Positions 24,321-31,461 of a stretch of DNA of 60,316 nt are shown in pieces. Where the stretch lies: positions 1 to 60,316 of the forward strand of contig NZ_SOGJ01000020.1 of assembly GCF_004402375.1 (NCBI RefSeq). The letters are read 5' to 3'. This DNA comes from Cryobacterium breve (GTDB lineage: Bacteria; Actinomycetota; Actinomycetes; Actinomycetales; Microbacteriaceae). The position numbers were made by a program, and so were the translations under genes. The notes beneath the pieces were generated by a model, which was not told the DNA's origin, did not search any database, and saw only the letters and a program-made list of their open reading frames with translations. The stretch's first letter is position 1. Every line of letters starts with the position of its first letter.

Positions 24321-25773
24321 GAGAGTCCTCTCCGTGCAATCGCCCGGGCTTGCGAACAAGAAGTAGGCACGCCAGCGCAACCGCCACCGCTCCCGTCGCC
24401 TGGAGGAGCGAACCGCGCAAGAGAATCGTCATGTAGACGGGAAAGATCGCCCCGACGATGACCCAATAGCCAGATGCTTGGAATGCGGGAAGAAGCCGAC
24501 TGTCCATGTCGCGCAAGAAATAGCCCACAAGAATAAAGCCCACGACAAGGGCCAGGATGCCGCCGTTGACCAGGAACTCCGCCCAGAGAGGGGCGGAGAG
24601 ATTCTGAAAATTGTAGCCGCGGTATTGAGCGAGCAGAATTCCAGTGTCCACGGGTTTGTCCGGCCACACGCTTCGGGGTACCCAGAAAAGCAGGCTGCCC
24701 AGCGCTTGGCGACCCGGTTCGACCAGCCTGTCCAGATCGTACGAGAAGGCATTGGCGACTTGCCAGAAAGCGTCGTAGTCCGGGTTCCCCTGATACTCCT
24801 CGAAGAATCCGTTGCGCACCAGGTTGACCTCCGGGCGCCGGAAGGCGTCCGCCAGGGGAAAGAGGAAAATCAATCCCACAAGGGCGGAAGTCAACGTCAC
24901 TCGAACACGCGCCGGAGTGAGCAGGGACCCGGCGTACACGACAAGGGCGAACAGGACAGTGCCCAAGCTGTAGCGTGCACTGCTCACCGGATTCACCACA
25001 GTCAATAAGACTGCGACCCCCGCGACAATCAGTCCGCTGTAAGCCGTTGTCAGCGGTCGGGCCGCCGTGCGCCTCAGCTGGGCGAGCGCACCGACACCCA
25101 CCAACAACGGATAGATGGCAACGGCGTACATGATCGAGCGCACGGCGGGGTCGGTCCACGCCGCCGAGCGTGCTGCAAAAGCTTGATCCCTGCTGCCGAA
25201 TAGCGATCCCACGCCGACTGTGGAGATGAAATACAGGCTGAGGACGAAGCCCCCGCCGACAAGCACCAGAGTCGACCAGGTGCGAACCCCGGTTATCGCC
25301 CCCCGGCGGACACCTCCAGGTGTTCGGAGCCCGGTCGTGCCCTGGGTGCGCTCGTGCCCGTAGGCAACAACTCGACCGATTTCGTAGCAGAGGACACCGA
25401 GACAGACCAGAGCGGCCGTGGGCAGCTCAAGCGACGCGTCGATCCCCTGAGTCGTGCGGGAGATGAGACCACTGCGGATCTGGACGGTCGGGGCGATCCC
25501 CATGAAAACGTAGACGAACATCCAGAAGAAGAAGTCGAAGAGCATGGGTCGACCGACAACGATGATGAGGGTGAGCCGCACGCCTGCCCACACGGAGAGG
25601 CCCAGTGTCAGAATCCACGCCGGTCCCCGGCCGACATCAGGTACCTGAGCCACGAGGGACAGCGGCACGACAGCGGCGAGGACTGCGCCGAGGACGGTGA
25701 CACCAAGGACGGTTCGAAAACTGTTCGAGGACCCCGACGTACTGAGCTCGGCACCGCGGCCGGGGTCCGTCAC
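24259..25773 (-). CDS. Wzy-like polysaccharide polymerase
   Basis: 504 residues with about 12 predicted membrane helices and one larger extracytoplasmic loop (DAFRRPEVNLVRNGFFEEYQ to PRSVWPDKPVDTG) between late helices, the topology of O-antigen/exopolysaccharide polymerases. Sequence conservation in this family is low, so the call rests on topology, length and context with flippase, chain-length kinase and transferases. GTG 25773 overlaps the stop of the SGNH-like gene by four bases. Confidence 0.8.
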   Translation of the reverse strand: MTDPGRGAELSTSGSSNSFRTVLGVTVLGAVLAAVVPLSLVAQVPDVGRGPAWILTLGLSVWAGVRLTLIIVVGRPMLFDFFFWMFVYVFMGIAPTVQIRSGLISRTTQGIDASLELPTAALVCLGVLCYEIGRVVAYGHERTQGTTGLRTPGGVRRGAITGVRTWSTLVLVGGGFVLSLYFISTVGVGSLFGSRDQAFAARSAAWTDPAVRSIMYAVAIYPLLVGVGALAQLRRTAARPLTTAYSGLIVAGVAVLLTVVNPVSSARYSLGTVLFALVVYAGSLLTPARVRVTLTSALVGLIFLFPLADAFRRPEVNLVRNGFFEEYQGNPDYDAFWQVANAFSYDLDRLVEPGRQALGSLLFWVPRSVWPDKPVDTGILLAQYRGYNFQNLSAPLWAEFLVNGGILALVVGFILVGYFLRDMDSRLLPAFQASGYWVIVGAIFPVYMTILLRGSLLQATGAVAVALACLLLVRKPGRLHGEDSLSDTPWPGLQRSPASRTGPG

Positions 25774-26495
25774 GACAGCGCAGTCGTCACACGTGCTGCG
25801 ATTGCGGCATGGCCTGCCTCATTCACACTGACACCGTCACCTGCGACCAATGATGGATCGAGTACCTTCGGTTCGAGCAGACTCACGAACGAGGCTCCTA
25901 CGCGTGCCGCGGCGGCGCGAACTGCCGAGTCCAATTCGACCGCACGGGCGTCGTCCAAGCCCGTGGGCGCCGCCGGGCCGACGACGATCAGGGTGGCGTC
26001 GGGCAGTCCAACCCGCAAGGCCGCAAAGACCGCGTTGGTGGTTGCCACCGCATCAGGAGAAATCACATTCTTGCCACCCATCTCTGCCGCCAGCACCACG
26101 ACGGAGGGATTCAGTTCGACTGTCCTGGCCACCAACTCCTGGTAGCTCGGGCACGACGAAGACCCACAGTTGTCAGGTGTCACTCCAAAGACAATGTCAC
26201 CTCCCTGTGTCGCGAGGCTGATCTCCTGCCACCCCTTTGCGGCCGCGAGCACCGTCGACCATCTCGTAGCCGGCCCGCTGGCTCCAGCTCCCGCTGTGGT
26301 TGGTCCACCCAGGAAGACGGCCGTTGGTGCGCGCGGTGCGGGAGCGATGGTGGGGTAGGGGGTCTTCGGCGCTCCCGAACCCTCCGGGCCGACCGGCTGC
26401 AACGCGAGGAGCGCGAGGCCTAGGGCTCCCACGGCAAGCACCGCCACGACGGGGTACTTCCACCACCGAAGCCGAATCCGAAGTCGGGCTGTCAT
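25770..26495 (-). CDS. SGNH-hydrolase-like protein lacking catalytic Ser and His (probable pseudoenzyme)
   Basis: 241 residues. A single N-terminal membrane anchor (YPVVAVLAVGALGLALLALQ) is followed by an SGNH fold. Block I, normally GDSxT, reads GGPTT at 63-67, so the nucleophile is gone. Block III keeps G140 and N143 (MGGKN). Block V, normally DxxH, reads D220-G-V-S223, so the catalytic His is gone too. The rest (VSLLEPKVLD, NEAGHAAIAA) still looks like the family. SGNH enzymes in such clusters usually add or remove acyl groups; this one probably binds without catalysis. It is coupled to the polymerase gene, so it may assist polymerisation (inference). Confidence 0.75.
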   Translation of the reverse strand: MTARLRIRLRWWKYPVVAVLAVGALGLALLALQPVGPEGSGAPKTPYPTIAPAPRAPTAVFLGGPTTAGAGASGPATRWSTVLAAAKGWQEISLATQGGDIVFGVTPDNCGSSSCPSYQELVARTVELNPSVVVLAAEMGGKNVISPDAVATTNAVFAALRVGLPDATLIVVGPAAPTGLDDARAVELDSAVRAAAARVGASFVSLLEPKVLDPSLVAGDGVSVNEAGHAAIAARVTTALS

Positions 26496-26615
26496 CTGCC
26501 CATAGTGGCATGCATATGCCACCCCTACGTGGGTCGCTGTGATAATGAGCTATTGATAGAGTCTCACCATTGGCCGGGTGTTCCGGTGCCGCTCGACACG
26601 GGGAAAGGCGAACTC

Positions 26616-28034
26616 GTGGATCAACGTGGGTTCTGGAACCTCTTACGATCACGATGGATTGCGCTCGCCACATTCGCGATTCTCGGCATCATGGCCGCGT
26701 CGGGCTATGTGCTGACCACCAAGCCTGAATACTCCGCGGAGTCTGAGCTGTTTGTTTCGGCAATCGGTAGCGACAACACCAGCGATCTTGCGCAGGGCAG
26801 CAACTACTCGCAACAGCAAGCGCGTAACTACAGCATCATGGCCACCCGCCAGATCGTGTTGGACCCTGTGATCACCGCGCTGGGCTTGAGCACCACTCCC
26901 GACGAACTCAGCCGTCGGGTGTCCGCCTCCGTGCCGCTGAACACGTCCCTCATCTCGATCGCGGTCACGGACACCTCGCCGGATCGCGCCGCCGCCACTG
27001 CCGATGCGGTGGCAACAAGCCTGGTCAACACTGTGATCCGTCTAGTCCCGAAAAGAAGCGATGGCACCACACCGCTACGCCTGGAGTCCGTTCAGAGTGC
27101 GACGACACCCACCTCACCGTCAGCGCCGAGCCCATCCATCGCTCTCGCATTCGGGTTGCTGGGCGGTCTCGTTGCCGGGCTCGGCTTCATTGTCCTGCGG
27201 GAGTTGACGAGCGCGAAAGTGAGAACCGCGGAACAGCTCAGGCAGCTCGGCCTGACGTTGCTCGGCACGATCGTCTACGACCGGGGAAGTGCAAACAACC
27301 CCTTGGTGCCGCAACGGGGCTTCAGCCCCATCCGGGCCGAGGAATTCAAGCAGGTCCGAACGAATCTGCATTTTCTCCAGACGGATCAGCGACACAAGGT
27401 GTTCGTGGTGACATCGTCCATTCCCGGCGAAGGAAAATCTGTCACCGCAGCGAATCTCGCCCTCACACTCGCGGCTTCCGGCAGCATGGTGTGTCTCGTC
27501 GAAGCGGACCTGAGGAGACCGTCGCTGGCGAACTACTTCGACCTCGAGGGATCCGTCGGCCTGACGACAATTCTCGCCCACGACGCCATCGTGGACGACG
27601 TACTTCAATCCTGGGGGCCGGACGGGCTCCAGATCCTGATGTCCGGGCCGGTTCCGCCCAATCCAAGCGAACTGCTCTCCTCCACACATGCGCAACAGGT
27701 CTTCGCCACGCTCCGCGCCCGATTCGACATCGTTGTCATCGACTGCCCGCCCCTCCTGCCCGTGACTGACGCGGCAATCCTCGGGCGGTATTTCGGCGGG
27801 GCGGTGCTCGTAGTCGGGTCTGGGAAGGTCGAAACGCGGGAACTTCGGAAGGCCGTCGAGAGTCTCAACGCGGCAGGGACTCCGGTGCTCGGTGCGATTC
27901 TGAACCTGGCCCCTGCTCGGCTTCTCGGCAGACACCGAGGCTCGTATTACGTGCCGGATTCAGTCCCGGAGCAGAAGCCGTCACATCAGGAACAGCTTGT
28001 CCGCGGCAGCGAAGAAGAGCAGCTCATTCCCTGA
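26616..28034 (+). CDS. Wzz-domain polysaccharide tyrosine autokinase (CpsCD/Wzc type)
   Basis: 472 residues. N-terminal chain-length domain between two membrane helices (SRWIALATFAILGIMAASGYV and PSIALAFGLLGGLVAGLGFIV). The BY-kinase domain has Walker A SSIPGEGKSVTAANLAL, Walker A' VCLVEADLRRPSL and Walker B IVVIDCPPLLPVTDA. The tail RGSYYVPDSV holds two Tyr for autophosphorylation, fewer than in many homologues. It sets chain length and couples polymerisation to export. GTG 26616 is preferred because GGGAAAGG lies 7 nt upstream. Followed by a bidirectional terminator. Confidence 0.93.
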   Translation: MDQRGFWNLLRSRWIALATFAILGIMAASGYVLTTKPEYSAESELFVSAIGSDNTSDLAQGSNYSQQQARNYSIMATRQIVLDPVITALGLSTTPDELSRRVSASVPLNTSLISIAVTDTSPDRAAATADAVATSLVNTVIRLVPKRSDGTTPLRLESVQSATTPTSPSAPSPSIALAFGLLGGLVAGLGFIVLRELTSAKVRTAEQLRQLGLTLLGTIVYDRGSANNPLVPQRGFSPIRAEEFKQVRTNLHFLQTDQRHKVFVVTSSIPGEGKSVTAANLALTLAASGSMVCLVEADLRRPSLANYFDLEGSVGLTTILAHDAIVDDVLQSWGPDGLQILMSGPVPPNPSELLSSTHAQQVFATLRARFDIVVIDCPPLLPVTDAAILGRYFGGAVLVVGSGKVETRELRKAVESLNAAGTPVLGAILNLAPARLLGRHRGSYYVPDSVPEQKPSHQEQLVRGSEEEQLIP

Positions 28035-28073
28035 TCGGTGACGGTGCCACCTCACCTGCTACCGAACGAGGAA

Positions 28074-28105
28074 GTGCCGCCAACCCGTGATCGAGACGGC
28101 GGCAC
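28074..28105. terminator. Bidirectional terminator between kinase and GH71 genes
   Basis: GTGCCGCC (28074-28081) pairs perfectly with GGCGGCAC (28098-28105) around a 16-nt loop, between two convergent genes. There is no long U run, as is common in high-GC genomes. Confidence 0.65.
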
Positions 28106-28125
28106 CTCTGTCCTGTTGACGCTGG

Positions 28126-30150
28126 CTATTTGGTTCTGCTGCTCGCGGCGTAGTACTGCAGGTCCTGGACGACAGGACGTGCAACGACCTGATAGGGCGA
28201 CGTGACGGCAGCTACCTGCGCCCCGTTTCGAGCCGCACTCGCACCGACCGTGCCCAGCGCCAGCGGAAAGGTCCTGGAGGATTCCCCTGCCGGCGCTTCG
28301 AACGTTGTCTTCGTTCCTCCGATCGAGACGGTCACTGTCGCCGGTGCCGTGAGGAATGTCAGCACGCCGACTGTGTCCCGAGGCTTCATGGAGGTTCCGC
28401 TCAACGTGGGCGACATGAGCTTCTGAGCCGTAGTCGGCGTTGCCGCGTGGGGCTGAATCCGATGCGTCACATAAATTGAGTCTCCGACGATGGTCGGCGC
28501 CGATCCCGTCTTGAACTGGCTCAGGTAGTACGCGTTGATATCCAGGAAAGCGTCGCCGTGCGCCGCTGACGGAGCGAACGATGTCCCCTCGGAATAGTCA
28601 TTCCAGGTCACCAGCTGTACCAAGTCGGAACCATTCTTCAAGGCACGATTCCAGGAAGCCTTGAGGGTTTCAGTGTTGCCGGCTTCGTCGTAGAGGTAGC
28701 TCCGCGGGCGCACGTCCTGGACGGCAACAGGAGACATCCATTTCACGCCGAGCGCCTGTGCCTTGGCTGCGTAGTCTGGACCGTTCGCGATGGTGACCGG
28801 TGTGCGGGTCCCCCAGTTGCTCAGGGCATAACTGATCGGTGCGAAACTCTTCAGGTTCGCGTCATTGGCATCGAGGAACACCGCGATGAGCGCCGTCTTG
28901 ATTCCATACTGCGATTCCAGAGTCGATTTCAGCTGGCCCCACCAAGCCGCGTTCTGACGCTCCGCGGCGAAGGAGGAGAGAACCATCTCGCCGGTGCTGA
29001 GCCGATAGGCGGCCGGCGACTTGTACAGCTCGGCAAGCTTGGCCGCGATGGTCGGAATGCCTGCCTTGCCGGCGCTGGCGGTCATATCCAGGTTCGGGAC
29101 GATAGTGAAGTTTCTGCCGGACTGCTCCGCGCCCTGCATCAAATCGAGCGTTCGCTCCCAGTTGAGACCGGACAAACTCATGATGTCGACGGTGAAGCCG
29201 TCGATGCCGGCGTCGGCTGCGTCGGTGACTTCCTTCTTCATGTCAGTGAGTTTCCAGTCACCCGAAAGTGGAGCGCGCCCCTCCGGACGGTCGCGCAACA
29301 ACCCGCCATAGTTGGCGTGGATTCCTCCCTCACCCCGGGTGGTGAGGTAGTTGTTTGCGTAGTAGTCCGACGAGGGCACCTTGTTCTCGATTGAGATGGG
29401 GTACGGGGGAAAGTAGTGTGCAAACACCTTCTTGCTGCTGGTATTCGACCCGGGCACCGCGAATGACAGTTTGTCGGATCCGACAACCGGCTCGGGCACC
29501 GATATCGAAGGCGCCAGAACGAGCCGCAACGTGGGGAGCGACTCTCCCCTGCCGGCGAACGAGGTGCTGACGTATTTCTGGGCGTAGCGCAGCTCAAAGG
29601 ACGTCGAGCCGGACAGCGCCGTGTCAGTCAGACCCGAGAGCGGAACAGAAATGGACCTTCCGGATACTGCCTGAACCGCCGCGCCACTCAGCTCCACGTT
29701 GTTGTGGACGGGGCGATTCGAATCAGTCAGAGATGATGCACTCCAGGCGGAGGAAGCCGGGAAGACCTGAACTCCGGGCGCAGTCGACGTGGTACTGGCA
29801 ACTTTCAGGTCCAGAGTTGCCGACACGATGCTCATGCCCGCGTATTGTGCGGTGTCGAATTTGAGGAAGGTCTTGTCAGCCGACGATGTGGCGTTCACGT
29901 AGGGAGTGGTGTTCTGGGGTGTGTTGGGCTGGCGGATCGTGGTCCAGGTCGCCTCTGTCGCTTTCACCGCGATCGGGGTACCGGTTCCAGTCGCCGTAGA
30001 GGTTGCCGCTGACGCGGGAATCGGGATGAAAGCCGACAGGGCCAGTGCCGCCGCCGCAAGGACGGCTGTCCACCTCCATGGCCTGGCAGGACCTGGACTG
30101 TCATTGGTGTGTCGGTTGGGGGAATTTTCGTGTGAATAGGGAGCAGACAT
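28126..30150 (-). CDS. Secreted GH71-type alpha-1,3-glucanase-like protein with DNRLRE domain
   Basis: 674 residues. A long basic n-region and signal peptide (WTAVLAAAALALSAFIPIPASA) precede a DNRLRE/CBM96-like beta domain (about 55-215: DKTFLKFDTAQYAGMSIVSA, FELRYAQKY). The GH71-type barrel follows (about 235-590): KVFAHYFPPYPISIENK, AGIDGFTVDIMSLSG, LVTWNDYSEGTSF. A C-terminal beta domain ends the chain. GH71 enzymes cut alpha-1,3-glucan; here it may trim or remodel the organism's own matrix, or degrade fungal or foreign glucan. ATG 30150 is taken as the start because the secretion signal follows it. The same DNRLRE type ends the 1357-residue protein at 15413. Confidence 0.85.
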   Translation of the reverse strand: MSAPYSHENSPNRHTNDSPGPARPWRWTAVLAAAALALSAFIPIPASAATSTATGTGTPIAVKATEATWTTIRQPNTPQNTTPYVNATSSADKTFLKFDTAQYAGMSIVSATLDLKVASTTSTAPGVQVFPASSAWSASSLTDSNRPVHNNVELSGAAVQAVSGRSISVPLSGLTDTALSGSTSFELRYAQKYVSTSFAGRGESLPTLRLVLAPSISVPEPVVGSDKLSFAVPGSNTSSKKVFAHYFPPYPISIENKVPSSDYYANNYLTTRGEGGIHANYGGLLRDRPEGRAPLSGDWKLTDMKKEVTDAADAGIDGFTVDIMSLSGLNWERTLDLMQGAEQSGRNFTIVPNLDMTASAGKAGIPTIAAKLAELYKSPAAYRLSTGEMVLSSFAAERQNAAWWGQLKSTLESQYGIKTALIAVFLDANDANLKSFAPISYALSNWGTRTPVTIANGPDYAAKAQALGVKWMSPVAVQDVRPRSYLYDEAGNTETLKASWNRALKNGSDLVQLVTWNDYSEGTSFAPSAAHGDAFLDINAYYLSQFKTGSAPTIVGDSIYVTHRIQPHAATPTTAQKLMSPTLSGTSMKPRDTVGVLTFLTAPATVTVSIGGTKTTFEAPAGESSRTFPLALGTVGASAARNGAQVAAVTSPYQVVARPVVQDLQYYAASSRTK

Positions 30151-30194
30151 ACAACATCTCGGGATTGTGCGCGATGAGAAGCGCGAAAGGATGC

Positions 30195-30213
30195 GACCCC
30201 CCAAAGAGGGGTC
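30195..30213. repeat. Hairpin upstream of the GH71 gene
   Basis: GACCCC and GGGGTC around CCAAAGA, in the 233 bp between the GH71 and proline iminopeptidase genes. It could be an operator or the end of the iminopeptidase/GH71 boundary; no U run. I see no other gene in this gap. Confidence 0.3.
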
Positions 30214-30383
30214 ACCTGAGCAATACTCGAATGCTATCGAACGAAAGCGCAGAATCAAACATCGCGAGAGTTGCACGCGCCCTGGATGGTCCTCCGGTGA
30301 GAATCGTCTCGTTGGAGTGCCAGCACATTCGTGGCCTTGTCGAGGACAGCCCCGGCCGGTGCATACTGGGCCCGTCGCGCGTT

Positions 30384-31340
30384 TCAGCCGGCGAAGCGGT
30401 CTGTGGCCTCGATGATGGCATCCAGATTCCCCGGCTCATCGAAGGAGTGGCCGGCATCCGGAATAAGTTTGAAATCGGCTTCCGGCCAGTTCTGGTGCAG
30501 GTCCCAGGCGGTGAATGCCGGGGTGCACATGTCGTAGCGGCCCTGCACGATGACGCCGGGAATGTCCTTCAGGCGCTCCGCATCGCGGATGAGCTGATTC
30601 GGCTCGAACCAGCCCTTGTTGGAGAAGTAGTGGTTTTCGATCCGGGCAAAAGCCACCGCGAACGCCGGTTCGGTGAAGCGCGCGATGGTGTCGGGCTGCT
30701 GCAGGAGCGTGATGGTCGAGGATTCCCAGGTGGACCAGGCGACACCCGCCCGCTCGCGCACATACTGGTCGGGGTCGTGCAGCAGGCGCCCGTAGGCCTT
30801 GATCAGGTGGCCCCGCTCCTCGACCGGGACCGGGGCGATGAAGCTCTCCCAGAGGTCCGGGTAGATCGCCGCGGCGCCGCCCTCGTAGAACCAGTCGAGC
30901 TCCATCGGCCGCAGCGTGAAGATGCCGCGCAGCACGAGCTCGGTGACCCGGTTTGGGTGCCTCTCGGCGTAGGCGAGGCTGAGGGTGCTGCCCCACGAGC
31001 CGCCGCAGACCAGCCAGCGATCGATACCGAGGTGCTCGCGGAGCTTCTCGAGGTCGGCCACGAGGTGCCAGGTGGTGTTGGTGCGAAGATCGGCGTCGGC
31101 CGCGCTCGCGTGCGGCGTGCTCTGGCCGCAGCCACGCTGGTCGAAGAGGATGATGCGGTACTTCTCCGGGTCGAAGACGCGGCGCTGGTTGGGGCTCGAC
31201 CCACCGCCCGGTCCTCCATGCAGATAGACCGCCGGCTTTCCTTCGGGGTTGCCGGATGCCTCCCAGTACATGGTGTGCCCGTCACCGACGTCGAGTAGTC
31301 CGGTTTCGTAGGGTTCGATCTCGGGATAGAAGGTGCGCAT
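30384..31340 (-). CDS. pip: Proline iminopeptidase
   Basis: 318 residues, alpha/beta hydrolase of family S33, the normal length. Oxyanion motif YLHGGPGGG, DQRGCGQSTPH, nucleophile elbow LVCGGSWGSTLSLAYA, catalytic Asp region QGRYDMCTPAF and His near DAGHSFDEPGN. It removes N-terminal proline from peptides in the cytoplasm. ATG 31340 (MRTFYPEIEPYETG) is the canonical family start; the frame is open further upstream without family similarity. Confidence 0.95.
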   Translation of the reverse strand: MRTFYPEIEPYETGLLDVGDGHTMYWEASGNPEGKPAVYLHGGPGGGSSPNQRRVFDPEKYRIILFDQRGCGQSTPHASAADADLRTNTTWHLVADLEKLREHLGIDRWLVCGGSWGSTLSLAYAERHPNRVTELVLRGIFTLRPMELDWFYEGGAAAIYPDLWESFIAPVPVEERGHLIKAYGRLLHDPDQYVRERAGVAWSTWESSTITLLQQPDTIARFTEPAFAVAFARIENHYFSNKGWFEPNQLIRDAERLKDIPGVIVQGRYDMCTPAFTAWDLHQNWPEADFKLIPDAGHSFDEPGNLDAIIEATDRFAG

Positions 31341-31461
31341 ACCCCCGAGCCTATTCGCCGGGTGTGGCCGCGCGGAATCGGAGCGGACCGCGGGTTCACG
31401 ACGAGGGTGACCGTTCCGGTCGAGAGTGACCCAGGGGACGGACATTCTCGACCGGGAGAGG

